Origin: Bacteroidota bacterium
GTDB lineage: Bacteria; Bacteroidota; Bacteroidia; AKYH767-A; 2013-40CM-41-45
Reading direction: 5' to 3'
Length of the DNA stretch: 64,000 bases
Assembly: GCA_003389385.1 (NCBI GenBank)
Contig: QQVM01000003.1
Span: forward strand, 1-64,000
Shown here: positions 37,403 to 47,750 of the stretch, piece after piece
Position numbering within the stretch: position 1 is the stretch's first letter
Layout: every line of letters starts with the position of its first letter
Program-made: the position numbers and the translations under genes
Notes under the pieces: generated by a model
The model's database searches: none
What the model saw: the letters and a program-made list of their open reading frames with translations, nothing else
What the model was told of the DNA's origin: nothing

Positions 37403-38722
37403 ATGAAACAGGAAAAATCAAATGATCTTTACAGGAAAGCCCTGAATTATTTTCCGGGAGGGGTAAATTCACCGGTGCGAGCTTTCCGTTCTGTAGGAGG
37501 AACTCCGATATTCATAGAAAAAGGCGAGGGATGTTATCTGACGGATGCTGACGGCAATACATACATTGATTTTTGCTGTTCATGGGGACCATTGATTTTA
37601 GGGCATAATCATCCCAGAGTCAGGGAGTCCATTATTGACTCACTTTCAAATGGAACTTCATTTGGCGCTCCGACAGCAAAGGAAAACGAACTCGCAGAAC
37701 TTATACTTCAACACAATCCTTACATTGAAAAAATCCGCTTTGTGAGTTCTGGGACAGAGGCGGTTATGTCTGCAGTACGACTTGCCAGAGGATATACCGG
37801 GAGACCAATCATTGTGAAATTTGAAGGTTGTTACCATGGACATGTGGATAGTCTGCTTGTAAAAGCAGGCAGCGGCCTCAGCACATTTGGGATATCATCA
37901 TCGGCAGGCATTCCGGAATCCGTTGCTTCTGACACGATGGTTTTACCACTCAATGACAAAAGAGCTTTGGAGGTTGCCATTTCAGATTTCGCGCATGACA
38001 TAGCAGCCATCATCATTGAACCTGTTCCTGCAAACAACGGCTTGTTGCTTCAGGAAAAATCTTTCCTCGAATTCCTCAGAAAAATTACGGCCGATAATAA
38101 TATCATGCTCATTTTTGATGAAGTTATTTCCGGGTTCAGACTTGGTTTCACAGGAGCTGCGGGATACTATGGCATTCAGCCGGACATAATCACCTACGGT
38201 AAAATAATCGGAGGGGGTTTGCCAGTGGGAGCCTACGGAGCCAGCGCTGAAATCATGTCGAAAATTGCGCCTGATGGTGATGTATATCAGGCTGGAACAC
38301 TTTCAGGCAATCCAGTTGCCATGTCGGCAGGCATCGCTCAGTTGAGGGAATGCCTGAATGATGTATTGTACTACGAACTGGAAAGAAAAACAATCAGGTT
38401 CTGTGAAAAACTTAACGGGTTTGCCGAAGACAAAAGTTATGACTTCCGTGTATTCAGTATCGCTTCGATTTTTTGGTTTGCATTCACTGACAAAGAAAAG
38501 ATCAGGTCATCAGAAGAAATAGATCCGGAAAGCATGAGGCATTTTAAAAAGCTGCACAAGATTCTGCTTGAAAACGGAGTTTATCTTGGACCTTCGGGAT
38601 ACGAAGTAGGCTTTATATCAGCAGCACATACAGAAGAAGTTCTGGAATCAGCTGCAGAAAAAATCTGCAATGCATTAGACCAGGTCTTCTCGGAATTACC
38701 TGAAGGGATTTCCAAAGTTTAA
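37403..38722 (+). CDS. hemL: Glutamate-1-semialdehyde 2,1-aminomutase
   Basis: 439 aa. Fold-type I PLP enzyme: FPGGVNSPVRAFRSVGGTP, SSGTEAVMSAVRLARGYTGR, FDEVISGFRLG, and Lys267 in ITYGKIIGGGLPVGAYG. Forms 5-aminolevulinate for haem in the C5 pathway. Its last 27 bp overlap the 3' end of the gene on the other strand (38696). Confidence 0.96.
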   Translation: MKQEKSNDLYRKALNYFPGGVNSPVRAFRSVGGTPIFIEKGEGCYLTDADGNTYIDFCCSWGPLILGHNHPRVRESIIDSLSNGTSFGAPTAKENELAELILQHNPYIEKIRFVSSGTEAVMSAVRLARGYTGRPIIVKFEGCYHGHVDSLLVKAGSGLSTFGISSSAGIPESVASDTMVLPLNDKRALEVAISDFAHDIAAIIIEPVPANNGLLLQEKSFLEFLRKITADNNIMLIFDEVISGFRLGFTGAAGYYGIQPDIITYGKIIGGGLPVGAYGASAEIMSKIAPDGDVYQAGTLSGNPVAMSAGIAQLRECLNDVLYYELERKTIRFCEKLNGFAEDKSYDFRVFSIASIFWFAFTDKEKIRSSEEIDPESMRHFKKLHKILLENGVYLGPSGYEVGFISAAHTEEVLESAAEKICNALDQVFSELPEGISKV

Positions 38723-39118
38723 AAAACTCCAGAAAGATTTTTTTTCTTTCTTCTTGTCGTGCTGTTGAATTTCGAAAGCGAGCTTCAGCCAGGATTTTTG
38801 CTTGAGTCGTAGCAACAATGCAACTGCCGTTTTATTTCCTGAACAGGCATCCACAAAAGCGGCCATGTCACGGTTTCCGGATTTGATCAGCCAAACTTTT
38901 GCATTGTCATTTCCCATCAAAGCGTCCAGCGAAGCAGCAAGTTCTTTATGTTCGCTGTGCATCAGAGTGTTGAATTTACGAGTATCGCCGTCATAGGCAT
39001 CCCAAAACTCCAAAAGTTCAGGATCAGATGAGGCAGCCAGCCATTGCCTGGAATACTCATCTTCAGACCTTATGACTTCTATTAAAAAATTAATGGATTC
39101 TTGCGAGTAAGATTTCAT
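38696..39118 (-). CDS. Unknown protein, translationally coupled to membrane protein
   Basis: 140 aa from the ATG at 39118, inside the ATGA that ends the upstream membrane-protein gene; a longer frame to 39181 is unlikely. Soluble, mostly helical: SQESINFLIEVIRSEDEYSR, then a basic Lys-rich tail DKKKEKKSFWSFLNF. Family not recognised. Its stop overlaps the converging hemL by 27 bp. Confidence 0.7.
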   Translation of the reverse strand: MKSYSQESINFLIEVIRSEDEYSRQWLAASSDPELLEFWDAYDGDTRKFNTLMHSEHKELAASLDALMGNDNAKVWLIKSGNRDMAAFVDACSGNKTAVALLLRLKQKSWLKLAFEIQQHDKKKEKKSFWSFLNFGNPFR

Positions 39119-39966
39119 GAGATCATTAAAGTTACGAAAAGAAAACGGACATGCATCATTCCGTCTGAATAGAATCTGCAATAAAACGATGAAGGCGAAT
39201 CCGGGGTACTTTTAATTACATAAGCAGTAAGTAATATTGATGAAACTAAAGCTGCGAAAACTTCAAAGCTGATCAAATCTGAATAAAATGCAGCAAGATC
39301 TGCGATCACAATTGCAGCTAGAAGAATCAATCCACCAGTCTTGAATCGCTCAGGGCCGAGGGAAAGCGCAAGGTTTACAATCCCTCTTTCAGAATCTTTT
39401 TTCATGTCGCGGATTTCAAACGGGATGCACAGGACAAGCACAAAAATCGCTGTAGTGAAAAAAGTAATAATTACACTTAACAAACTTACCTGATTTTCGG
39501 ATTCGATGTAAGGAACGATCACTGTGATAATCGCCCAGCTGACAGATAGCAAAGGCAGTTTCATTACGGAAACTTCACGAAGTGTAATACTCTTTCCCCT
39601 GTATTTGATAAGAGGAAAGGAATAAAAAACGCTTAAAAGAAAAACCAGAAAGAAACATAGCAATACTTCAAGGCTGACAAAAAACAGACATATCACAAAA
39701 AGAAGCATTGACAGAATAATAAGTGTTGTTGAAATTCCAGATATGCCTGCGTCTTTCCAAGATCCTGTAAATTCTTTCAATGATTTAAAACGAAGCATGA
39801 ATGAATAAGGATGAATTGAATAATACGCTACGGTTGAAGAAACGACCATCAGGGCAGATGCTGACATCTTCAAATCAAGTCCAAATATCAACCGGTTAGA
39901 TTCAAAAAGCGACAATGCGCACAAACCAATAAATAGATTCAGGGAGATTAGTCTGTTCAGCAACAT
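39115..39966 (-). CDS. UbiA-like polytopic membrane protein
   Basis: 283 aa with about eight membrane helices. The segment IPFEIRDMKKDSERGIVN resembles the second Asp-rich motif of UbiA prenyltransferases, but the first NDxxDxxxD motif is missing, as in some Bacteroidota homologues whose role is unknown. Its TGA overlaps the start of the next gene (ATGA). Confidence 0.6.
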   Translation of the reverse strand: MLLNRLISLNLFIGLCALSLFESNRLIFGLDLKMSASALMVVSSTVAYYSIHPYSFMLRFKSLKEFTGSWKDAGISGISTTLIILSMLLFVICLFFVSLEVLLCFFLVFLLSVFYSFPLIKYRGKSITLREVSVMKLPLLSVSWAIITVIVPYIESENQVSLLSVIITFFTTAIFVLVLCIPFEIRDMKKDSERGIVNLALSLGPERFKTGGLILLAAIVIADLAAFYSDLISFEVFAALVSSILLTAYVIKSTPDSPSSFYCRFYSDGMMHVRFLFVTLMIS

Positions 39967-40018
39967 TTTAAATGTCGAAGGAAAACTCGTATCACCAGGA
40001 CGAGTGACCCGGAATTAT

Positions 40019-40801
40019 TCAAAGAATGATGTTAAATGCCACTACAAAGGCTGCGAATCCAGACAAGCCACCCAGCAGAGCATTTCTGATTTTACGGTCA
40101 CGGGCTTTGCGTTCATATCCTTCTCTGTATTCAGGCACTATAACGAGGGACTTGTCGGAAAATGAAACTGATTTGCCATAGTTGTCCAATGTTTTCTGAT
40201 ATTCCTTTTGCAACTCATTGGGCTCTGATCCAGCTTCCGGAAACAAGGATACTTTCATGCTGTCCATTTCACTCACTTTGGCGGAAACTGCTTCCTCAGC
40301 TGCAATTTGCTTACGCAGCCGCTTATCAAGATTCGGTGAATACGATCCGACAACCGTTGAATAAAGAGGAGGAATCACCAGTCCGTAGAAACCTAAGATA
40401 CCCGCACCGGCGCCTACTCCAACGGCCAGCACTTTGTTAAGATCATTTTTATAATACATGGCGGCATCCTGCTCACCTTTGATAAACATTCTCATCTGGC
40501 TGACGCTGAATTCCAGAGGATCAAGAGTGTCCGGTTCAAACACGACCTGCTCCCTACCATCGCTGAATCTGACAGAAAAAACACGGTCAGGATGAATAAA
40601 ACGAAGCTTCGATTTTTTATTTTTCCCTGTTTGGGATTCTACTTTTCGGTATGCAATACCATGATCACGGATTTCGACACTGTTTACGAGTATAGTTTTT
40701 CCGTTTAGCAACACAATGGTGTCCTGAGCTGAGGATTCCGTTGAATAGAATATACAAAGAGCAAGGCTTATTAAAAAAGTGAAACCGCTGAATCTTTTCA
40801 T
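40019..40801 (-). CDS. Exported protein with two C-terminal hydrophobic segments
   Basis: 260 aa from the ATG at 40801; a TTG at 40810 would add three residues. Signal peptide ending SSAQ, then DTIVLLNGKTILVNSVEIRD, a pattern common in uncharacterised Bacteroidota exported proteins. Hydrophobic stretches near residues 125-150 and 240-260. Lies 53 bp upstream of the UbiA-like gene on the same strand. Function unknown. Confidence 0.75.
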   Translation of the reverse strand: MKRFSGFTFLISLALCIFYSTESSAQDTIVLLNGKTILVNSVEIRDHGIAYRKVESQTGKNKKSKLRFIHPDRVFSVRFSDGREQVVFEPDTLDPLEFSVSQMRMFIKGEQDAAMYYKNDLNKVLAVGVGAGAGILGFYGLVIPPLYSTVVGSYSPNLDKRLRKQIAAEEAVSAKVSEMDSMKVSLFPEAGSEPNELQKEYQKTLDNYGKSVSFSDKSLVIVPEYREGYERKARDRKIRNALLGGLSGFAAFVVAFNIIL

Positions 40802-40877
40802 AGTCTTCAAAACTACAATAATTTAGTGTGACAGAAAAGAAAAATTGAATGCCAGAACTCAGTCTGAACGTTCAGGA

Positions 40878-43778
40878 ATGATTACATTTGCAGTCAAATT
40901 CCTAAACCAAAATCCTGTGATTACAGATTTTTCTTCCCGCCACATTGGACCTGATGAAAATGATCTCCGCCAGATGCTTGAAGTTGCCGGTGCTAGTTCT
41001 CTTGACAAGCTTATCGACGAAACTATTCCTTCATCCATTCGTCTTGAAGAAATGGCCGAATGGCCTGCACTGGGAGAAAGGGAATATCTTCAGATCCTGA
41101 AAAATATAGCAAGCAAGAATAAAGTATTCAAATCATACTTAGGGCTTGGCTATTACGATACTGTAGTTCCAGGGGTCATTCAAAGAAATGTTCTTGAAAA
41201 TCCAGGATGGTACACTGCTTATACACCATACCAGGCAGAAATTTCTCAAGGCCGGATGGAAGCGCTTTTGAACTTCCAGACAATGGTTATTGACCTTTGC
41301 GGACTTGAGATTGCAAATGCATCTCTGCTCGATGAAGCCACAGCGGCAGCCGAAGCGATGCACATGTTTTTCGCATCCAGATCGAAAGAGGCCACGAACA
41401 GGAATGCGAACAAGTTTTTTGTAGCAGAAGACTGTTTTCCGCAAACGATAGCTGTGCTTCAAACACGCTCTGAACCATTAGGAATTGAAATCATCATCGG
41501 AAGAGCTGAGGATTTCAATCCTGATAACAGTTTCTTCGGGGCTGTTTTGCAGTATCAGGGAATGAACGGTGAAGTTCACGACTACCGCGAGTGGATTCAG
41601 AAGGCTAAGACTCAGGAAATCCAGGTGGCCGTTGCCGCTGACCTTATGTCACTTGTATTGTTAACTCCTCCTGGAGAATGGGGAGCGGATGTGGTTTTTG
41701 GCAACTCTCAGCGTTTCGGTGTACCACTTGGATATGGCGGTCCGCATGCAGCATTCTTTGCAACAAAAGAACATTACAAGCGAGACCTGCCTGGCAGGAT
41801 TATCGGAGTTTCCATCGACGCACAGGGCAACCGAGCACTGAGAATGGCACTGCAGACTCGTGAACAGCACATTAAAAGAGACAAAGCCACTTCCAACATC
41901 TGCACATCACAGGTATTGTTAGCCGTTATGGCAAGCATGTACGCGGTTTATCACGGACCACAAGGACTCAGGGAAATAGCCGGTAAAATACACAGCACCA
42001 GCGTGAGAGCTGCAGGAATTCTGAATTCAATTGGATTCAGGCAGCTGAATAAAACCTACTTCGACACCTTGCTGATTGAATGTAACGGACAAGCGGAAAG
42101 CATTTACAGTTCCTGTCTGGCCAAAGGAATCAACATCCGGAAGATTGACGAAAATCATCTGGCCATCAGCTTTGACGAAACCACAACAGAATCTGACTTC
42201 TCCGAATTGATGCATGTTTTTTCCAGTGTTTCCGGTAAAAGCATTCAAACAGAAAAGAGAAATGCAGAGGCAACTGTGATCAGTGGCCACATGAAACGCA
42301 ACAGTACCTTCCTGCTTCACCCTGTTTTCAATACGCATCATTCTGAAACGGAGATGCTCCGTTACATACACTTTCTTGAGAAGAAAGATCTCTCCTTGAA
42401 CCAGAGCATGATTGCGCTTGGCTCCTGTACCATGAAATTGAATGCCACCACGGAGATGATGCCATTAAGCTGGCCTGAGTGGAACGGAATTCATCCATTT
42501 GTTCCGCTTGATCAGGCTGAAGGCTATATGCACATCATCCGGGAGCTGGAAGATTTTCTCTGCAAGATTACAGGTTTTACAGCTGTTTCCTTGCAGCCCA
42601 ACTCCGGAGCACAGGGAGAATACGCCGGATTGCTCGTCATCCGTGCATTTCATCATTCCAAAGGCCAGAGTCACAGAAATATCGTACTTATTCCTTCTTC
42701 CGCTCACGGAACTAATCCTGCGAGCGCCGTGATGGCAGGCCTGAAAGTGGTTGTGGTAAAATGCGATGATGCAGGAAATGTCGACATCACTGACCTGCGG
42801 AGCAAAGCGGAATTGCACAAAGACAATTTGTCATCAATCATGATCACATACCCTTCCACCCATGGAGTGTATGAAGAAGGAATCAGAGAAATCACAAAGA
42901 TCATCCACGATTGCGGTGGACAGGTATACATGGACGGTGCAAACATGAATGCACAGGTCGGACTTACAAACCCGGCGAATATCGGTGCGGATGTATGCCA
43001 TTTGAATCTTCATAAGACTTTCGCGATACCGCATGGCGGCGGAGGTCCAGGCATGGGCCCAATCGGTGTAGCCGCTCATCTGGCGCCATTTCTCCCTTCA
43101 CATCCGGTGGTAAAAACCGGGGGACAAAGCGGGGCGGTCTCCGCGGCTCCCTGGGGAAGCGCGAGCATCCTCCTGATATCATATGCCTACATACGATTGC
43201 TCGGCAGCAAAGGAGTGACAGACGCTACACGATATGCAATTCTAAATGCAAATTATATCAAAGCCCGTCTTGAAGGTCATTACCCCGTGCTTTATGTGGG
43301 TAGCAGGAACAGAGTGGCACATGAAATGATCATTGACTGCAGACAGTTTAAAAATTCTGCAGGCATAGATGTAGTTGATATTGCAAAGCGACTCATTGAT
43401 TACGGATTTCATGCACCTACAATGTCATTCCCTGTACCGGGAACAATGATGATAGAACCAACAGAAAGCGAATCCAAATCGGAGATTGACAGATTCTGCG
43501 AAGCGATGATTTCAATCAGGGCTGAAATTGAAGAGATCGAAAAAGGCAAAGCAGACCGCACAGACAATGTTCTAAGGAATTCCCCGCATACAGTTTCTGA
43601 ACTTACGGCAGATGAGTGGAAGCATACTTATCCAAGAAGCAAAGCCGCTTATCCCCTACCATGGCTGAGGGAACATAAATTCTGGCCCGGAAGCGCGCGA
43701 GTGGATAACGCTTACGGCGACAGGAATCTGGTCTGCGCATGTCCGCCGGTTGATTCGTACGAAGAGGCTGCAATATGA
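40878..43778 (+). CDS. gcvP: Glycine dehydrogenase (glycine cleavage P-protein)
   Basis: 966 aa from the ATG at 40878. A GTG at 40917 ([16 protein letters not shown]) fits the family start better and follows a -7-like TACATTTG (40883-40890). A TTG at 40845 is a third option. Fused alpha-beta P-protein: [27 protein letters not shown] (20 residues), [26 protein letters not shown], and PLP Lys713 in [18 protein letters not shown]. Decarboxylates glycine in the cleavage system; T, H and L proteins are not in the window. Confidence 0.97.
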   Translation: MITFAVKFLNQNPVITDFSSRHIGPDENDLRQMLEVAGASSLDKLIDETIPSSIRLEEMAEWPALGEREYLQILKNIASKNKVFKSYLGLGYYDTVVPGVIQRNVLENPGWYTAYTPYQAEISQGRMEALLNFQTMVIDLCGLEIANASLLDEATAAAEAMHMFFASRSKEATNRNANKFFVAEDCFPQTIAVLQTRSEPLGIEIIIGRAEDFNPDNSFFGAVLQYQGMNGEVHDYREWIQKAKTQEIQVAVAADLMSLVLLTPPGEWGADVVFGNSQRFGVPLGYGGPHAAFFATKEHYKRDLPGRIIGVSIDAQGNRALRMALQTREQHIKRDKATSNICTSQVLLAVMASMYAVYHGPQGLREIAGKIHSTSVRAAGILNSIGFRQLNKTYFDTLLIECNGQAESIYSSCLAKGINIRKIDENHLAISFDETTTESDFSELMHVFSSVSGKSIQTEKRNAEATVISGHMKRNSTFLLHPVFNTHHSETEMLRYIHFLEKKDLSLNQSMIALGSCTMKLNATTEMMPLSWPEWNGIHPFVPLDQAEGYMHIIRELEDFLCKITGFTAVSLQPNSGAQGEYAGLLVIRAFHHSKGQSHRNIVLIPSSAHGTNPASAVMAGLKVVVVKCDDAGNVDITDLRSKAELHKDNLSSIMITYPSTHGVYEEGIREITKIIHDCGGQVYMDGANMNAQVGLTNPANIGADVCHLNLHKTFAIPHGGGGPGMGPIGVAAHLAPFLPSHPVVKTGGQSGAVSAAPWGSASILLISYAYIRLLGSKGVTDATRYAILNANYIKARLEGHYPVLYVGSRNRVAHEMIIDCRQFKNSAGIDVVDIAKRLIDYGFHAPTMSFPVPGTMMIEPTESESKSEIDRFCEAMISIRAEIEEIEKGKADRTDNVLRNSPHTVSELTADEWKHTYPRSKAAYPLPWLREHKFWPGSARVDNAYGDRNLVCACPPVDSYEEAAI

Positions 43779-43856
43779 TTAAAAAGGCCTGAAAAGCGCT
43801 TTCATCAGGCATTTCCGCATTTCACAACTACAGGTTAAAATCCCTTAAATCCGGGA

Positions 43857-43887
43857 TTTGTACATCTGTTATTTTAATTTAATTTTG
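43857..43887 (+). promoter_or_regulatory. Bacteroidota-type promoter of first T9SS paralogue
   Basis: TTTG (43857-43860), 19 bp, TAATTTTG (43880-43887), 28 bp before the ATG. The same boxes and spacing precede the paralogue downstream. Confidence 0.6.
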
Positions 43888-43915
43888 AAAACCTGAAACA
43901 ATCAAATACGAAGAA

Positions 43916-45670
43916 ATGAAAAACTCTACCAGATTTCTTGCAGTGATCCTCATGGTCTGCTGCTCCAGTTTTGCTTTTGCAACACAGAACCGGAACGCTC
44001 ATGTAGATAACTCTGCGGGCAAGCCAATCAACAAAGTTACAGTTCCTGCAAAGATGAACTCCACTCCTTTTTACAGTGAAGACTTTTCCGGAGGATTACC
44101 GGGAAGCTGGACTGCTGTGGACAGTGCAGGCAACGGTGTTAACTGGCGTTGGACCACTACAGGAATTTTCAATTACGGCACTCAGCCCGGACTGGATTCA
44201 CTTAGTCACAGCGGCACTACCGCCTCCAACGGATACATGATTTATGACAGTGATTCTTCCGGTGGCAGTGTAGGCGGAGAAAATGCAGACCTTATCAGCG
44301 GCTCTATTGACTGCTCAGCATATAGTGTGGTTCGCCTGTCTTTCAACCAGCTTTTGAAGCACTTTAATGAAATCGCCACAGTGCATGTCAGCAATGACGG
44401 CGGAACTACTTGGAGTATGGTTTACAACGCAAGTGCAGGCCTGACTCCGCACCAGGCGACCAGTAATCCGGATGCCATTGATATCGACATCAGCGCAGAA
44501 GCAGCAGGACAAATGGATGTGATGATCCGTTTCAATTTCACAGGCGATTATGACTTCTTCTGGATGATTGACGACGTGATGCTGTACGAGCCAACATCAA
44601 ACGATGCTGCCCTTGTTGACATTACTTCACCTCAAAATTCCTGCACAGGCTTATCGGCTACTGAAATTGTAACCGTGCAGATCTTCAACAACGGTAGCGC
44701 AGACATCAGCGGCTTCGATGTTTCTTATGTGTTGAATGGAGGAACTCCTGTGACTGAAACTGTTTCTGCCACAATCAATCCAGGCAACACACTTTCATAT
44801 GATTTCTTCATCACAGCAGATTTGTCTGTACCAGGTCCTCATACAATCCTTGCTTATACTTCCCTCGGCGGAGATACTTTGAACAATAATGATTCACTTT
44901 CCATCAGTGTTTACAGCGGACCGTACACAGTGTCATCAGCTTCCAATTTTACGATGGGATTTGAAGACAATGAAGACCTGAGCGGATGGGCAATTGAAGA
45001 CGGAAATTTCGATGGCAACATGTGGAACCTTAGTACTACCCTTCCTCGCACTGGTGCTGTCTGCGCTCGCATGAACACACCTGCAGCAGGCACTGTCGCT
45101 GATGACTGGCTGTTCACCAGCTGCATTGAACTCAGTGATACAGTCAGTTATGATCTTGAATACTACTACCGTACATTCTCTACCAGTACCAGAGCAATGT
45201 TTGAAATCATGATCGGAAGTGCGCAAAGTGCTGCCGGCATGACCCAGGTACTTGAGCCTTCTTTCATGGTATCAAACCTGAATTACGTGCAAAGAGTATC
45301 TAACTTCACTGTTTCACCTTCCGGAACTTATTTCATAGGATTCCATGTGACTAATGCAGATTCTGCAACTTCACTTCGTTTGGATGACATCAGGATTTCT
45401 CCTGCAAGTGGAACTGGAATCATGAAAAACACTCATTCAGGAATCAGCATTTATCCTAATCCCACAAGCAACAACTTACAAGTTCAGGGATTGTCTAATG
45501 GAGATAAGATTGAAATCTACAACAGCTTTGGCCAACTGATACATACACAGCATCACGCAGGCAGTGAAAAGGCAAATGTCAATCTGAGTTCTCACGCTAC
45601 TGGCACATACATTATTCGTGTAATTGGAAACGAAGCAACATCCACGCATAAGATTAATCTTATTCGTTAA
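43916..45670 (+). CDS. T9SS-secreted cleaved-adhesin-type protein, paralogue 1
   Basis: 584 aa. Signal peptide (residues 1-22), two cleaved-adhesin/choice-of-anchor-J-like domains (~50-225, starting FYSEDFSGGLPGSWTAVD; and ~335-490, starting MGFEDNEDLSGWAIED), separated by a CARDB-like Ig fold (~230-325), then a T9SS type A sorting domain (ISIYPNPTSNNLQVQGL ... GTYIIRVIGNE). Likely a secreted or surface-anchored protein. 187 bp upstream of a paralogue of the same layout. Confidence 0.88.
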   Translation: MKNSTRFLAVILMVCCSSFAFATQNRNAHVDNSAGKPINKVTVPAKMNSTPFYSEDFSGGLPGSWTAVDSAGNGVNWRWTTTGIFNYGTQPGLDSLSHSGTTASNGYMIYDSDSSGGSVGGENADLISGSIDCSAYSVVRLSFNQLLKHFNEIATVHVSNDGGTTWSMVYNASAGLTPHQATSNPDAIDIDISAEAAGQMDVMIRFNFTGDYDFFWMIDDVMLYEPTSNDAALVDITSPQNSCTGLSATEIVTVQIFNNGSADISGFDVSYVLNGGTPVTETVSATINPGNTLSYDFFITADLSVPGPHTILAYTSLGGDTLNNNDSLSISVYSGPYTVSSASNFTMGFEDNEDLSGWAIEDGNFDGNMWNLSTTLPRTGAVCARMNTPAAGTVADDWLFTSCIELSDTVSYDLEYYYRTFSTSTRAMFEIMIGSAQSAAGMTQVLEPSFMVSNLNYVQRVSNFTVSPSGTYFIGFHVTNADSATSLRLDDIRISPASGTGIMKNTHSGISIYPNPTSNNLQVQGLSNGDKIEIYNSFGQLIHTQHHAGSEKANVNLSSHATGTYIIRVIGNEATSTHKINLIR

Positions 45671-45691
45671 ATTTTTATACGATTTAATACG

Positions 45692-45721
45692 AGCCGGTTC
45701 CGCAAGAACCGGCTTTTTTTT
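45692..45721 (+). terminator. Terminator after T9SS paralogue 1
   Basis: AGCCGGTTC (45692-45700) / GAACCGGCT (45706-45714), five-base loop, then a T run. Confidence 0.9.
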
Positions 45722-45791
45722 ATTTGATAAAAGACTGAAATTGAAATACCAAGAATTGACTGCACTTTAACGTTTTTATCTATTAACTCAA

Positions 45792-45822
45792 TTTGCCACC
45801 TTCTTAAAAAAAAGTAATTTTG
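45792..45822 (+). promoter_or_regulatory. Bacteroidota-type promoter of second T9SS paralogue
   Basis: TTTG (45792-45795), 19 bp, TAATTTTG (45815-45822), 35 bp before the ATG at 45858; the same core and spacing as the promoter at 43857. Confidence 0.6.
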
Positions 45823-45857
45823 TCATCAATCACAACTCTAACCAATAAATTCAAATC

Positions 45858-47681
45858 ATGAAAAAAATTACCATGTTGTTTTCTGCTTTGTTTCTGGCAT
45901 CTATGGCATTTGCCGGAAATCCAGAATTCAACAGCAATTCATCTTTAAAAAGTCACCCTGCAAAATCAGAAGGATTTAACAAGAAGATTAATCAAACCAG
46001 CAATGTAGGAATTTCGAATGCCAAAATCCGCAATTCCTCTCCATCAATCAACAGTGTTCCTTTCTATACTGAAGATTTTGCCGGCGGAATTCCTAACACC
46101 TGGCAGATCGTTGACAGCATTGTCAGCGGTGTAAGGTGGGGCTGGACTACAGTGGGAGCTTATGACCGTACTGCGGCCCCAGGTTCTGACTCATTGTCTC
46201 ATTCAGGTACTACTGCTTCAAATGGTTATGCTAAAATCGACAGTGACTCTTCAGGTGGTTCTGTGGGAGGTGAGCACAGTGTACTGATTTCTGAAGCGAT
46301 CAATTGCAGCGCTTACTCTAACATCAACCTCAACTTCAATGAGTTTTTCCTGTTCTATCAGGCAGCAACACCTGCGCAACCAAATACAGCAAAGGTTTAT
46401 GTGAGCAACGACGGAACAAACTGGACTCACGTGCATTCTGCACATGCCGGACTTGCAAACTTTGAAGAGACTCCGAATCCAAACAGAGTGTCTGTAGACA
46501 TTTCTGCTGTTGCTGGAAATCAGGCCACTGTATATCTGAAGTTCAGCTTCACAGGTGACTGGTCATACTGGTGGTTTGTTGATGACATCCAGCTGAGTGA
46601 GGTTGGCGCCACTGAAGCAAGCCTTCTCGGAATTGTTGATCCATTCAATGGCTGCGCACTTTCTTCCACTCAGGACGTGACAATCGCAGTGAAGAACGTA
46701 GGTGTGGATTCTATCTCCAACATCAGCGCTGCTTACACAGTAAACGGCATTCCGGTTGGAATGGAGACAATCACCGACACAATTGCACCTGGCGACACCT
46801 TGCTTTACACATTCACTACAACAGTTGATCTGAGCACTCCTGGATTGTACACCATCCTTTCTTACATCAACCTGACTGGCGATACCGATCAGAATAATGA
46901 TACAGCAGCAATCGGAACAGCATCTGTTGCTACAGGCATGATCCCTTACACAATGGGTTTTGAAGCTGCTGATGACCTGAGCGGCTGGACTACTTTCGAT
47001 GCTGACGGCGATGGTAGAGTTATTGATATCACCAACGTTTCTGTAAGAACAGGACTCGCAGCTCTCCGATTCCTTTTCCCTACAACTCCTACCAACAGCG
47101 GTGACAACTGGGTGTTCAGTAATTGCATTGATCTTACAAGTGGTACAACATATCAGTTGAGCTTCTGGCATAAGTATTTCGATGTATCTAATGCATATAC
47201 TGTGCAGGCTTACATCGGAACAGACCAGAATGTGCAGTCTATGACATTGCTGACTAATGCTGTTCCTGCAACAGACACCACTTTCTACTATAATACGATC
47301 ACCACATTTACAGTACCAACAAGTGGTGCTTATTACCTTGGAATCAGAGCTTTCGGAACAACAGTTCTGAGCACTACACGCGTAGACGACATCTGGCTGG
47401 ATTTCAACACAAACGTTGGAAAAACAGACATCAGCAATGCTCTCGTTGTTTATCCTAATCCAAGCAGCGGACGCATCCAGATCGAAAACAGAAACAGCTC
47501 TGATCAGGAAACTACTGTTACAATCACCAACGCAGTTGGTCAGGTTGTATTCAGCAACAAATACGACAAGCTGGTTCGTGAAATCGTAGACATCAGCACT
47601 CAGCCTGAAGGAATTTACACAGTTCAGATGAGAACCAATTCTGGTGTGGTTACAAAATCAATTATCAAATCCAACAAGTAA
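45858..47681 (+). CDS. T9SS-secreted cleaved-adhesin-type protein, paralogue 2
   Basis: 607 aa with the same layout as the preceding gene: signal peptide, FYTEDFAGGIPNTWQIVDS domain, Ig-like middle (SLLGIVDPFNGC ...), MGFEAADDLSGWTTFD domain, and sorting domain (LVVYPNPSSGRIQIEN ... EGIYTVQMRTNSGVV). The two genes probably arose by tandem duplication. It has its own promoter and terminator, so the pair is not one operon. Confidence 0.88.
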   Translation: MKKITMLFSALFLASMAFAGNPEFNSNSSLKSHPAKSEGFNKKINQTSNVGISNAKIRNSSPSINSVPFYTEDFAGGIPNTWQIVDSIVSGVRWGWTTVGAYDRTAAPGSDSLSHSGTTASNGYAKIDSDSSGGSVGGEHSVLISEAINCSAYSNINLNFNEFFLFYQAATPAQPNTAKVYVSNDGTNWTHVHSAHAGLANFEETPNPNRVSVDISAVAGNQATVYLKFSFTGDWSYWWFVDDIQLSEVGATEASLLGIVDPFNGCALSSTQDVTIAVKNVGVDSISNISAAYTVNGIPVGMETITDTIAPGDTLLYTFTTTVDLSTPGLYTILSYINLTGDTDQNNDTAAIGTASVATGMIPYTMGFEAADDLSGWTTFDADGDGRVIDITNVSVRTGLAALRFLFPTTPTNSGDNWVFSNCIDLTSGTTYQLSFWHKYFDVSNAYTVQAYIGTDQNVQSMTLLTNAVPATDTTFYYNTITTFTVPTSGAYYLGIRAFGTTVLSTTRVDDIWLDFNTNVGKTDISNALVVYPNPSSGRIQIENRNSSDQETTVTITNAVGQVVFSNKYDKLVREIVDISTQPEGIYTVQMRTNSGVVTKSIIKSNK

Positions 47682-47702
47682 TTTATACTTGCTTGGGCAA
47701 AG

Positions 47703-47736
47703 AAAAAGGCGGTTCAGTTGAACCGCCTTTTTCTTT
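47703..47736. terminator. Bidirectional terminator
   Basis: AAAAAGGCGGTTCA (47703-47716) / TGAACCGCCTTTTT (47719-47732), a near-perfect palindrome with T runs on both strands. Shared by T9SS paralogue 2 and the converging mlaF-like gene. Confidence 0.9.
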
Positions 47737-47750
47737 TTCAAATTTTCCGA

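Noticed and set aside
43797-43820. GCCTGA...TCAGGC hairpin after gcvP as a terminator
   Set aside because: The stem is broken by an inner loop and no T run follows, so a terminator cannot be claimed.
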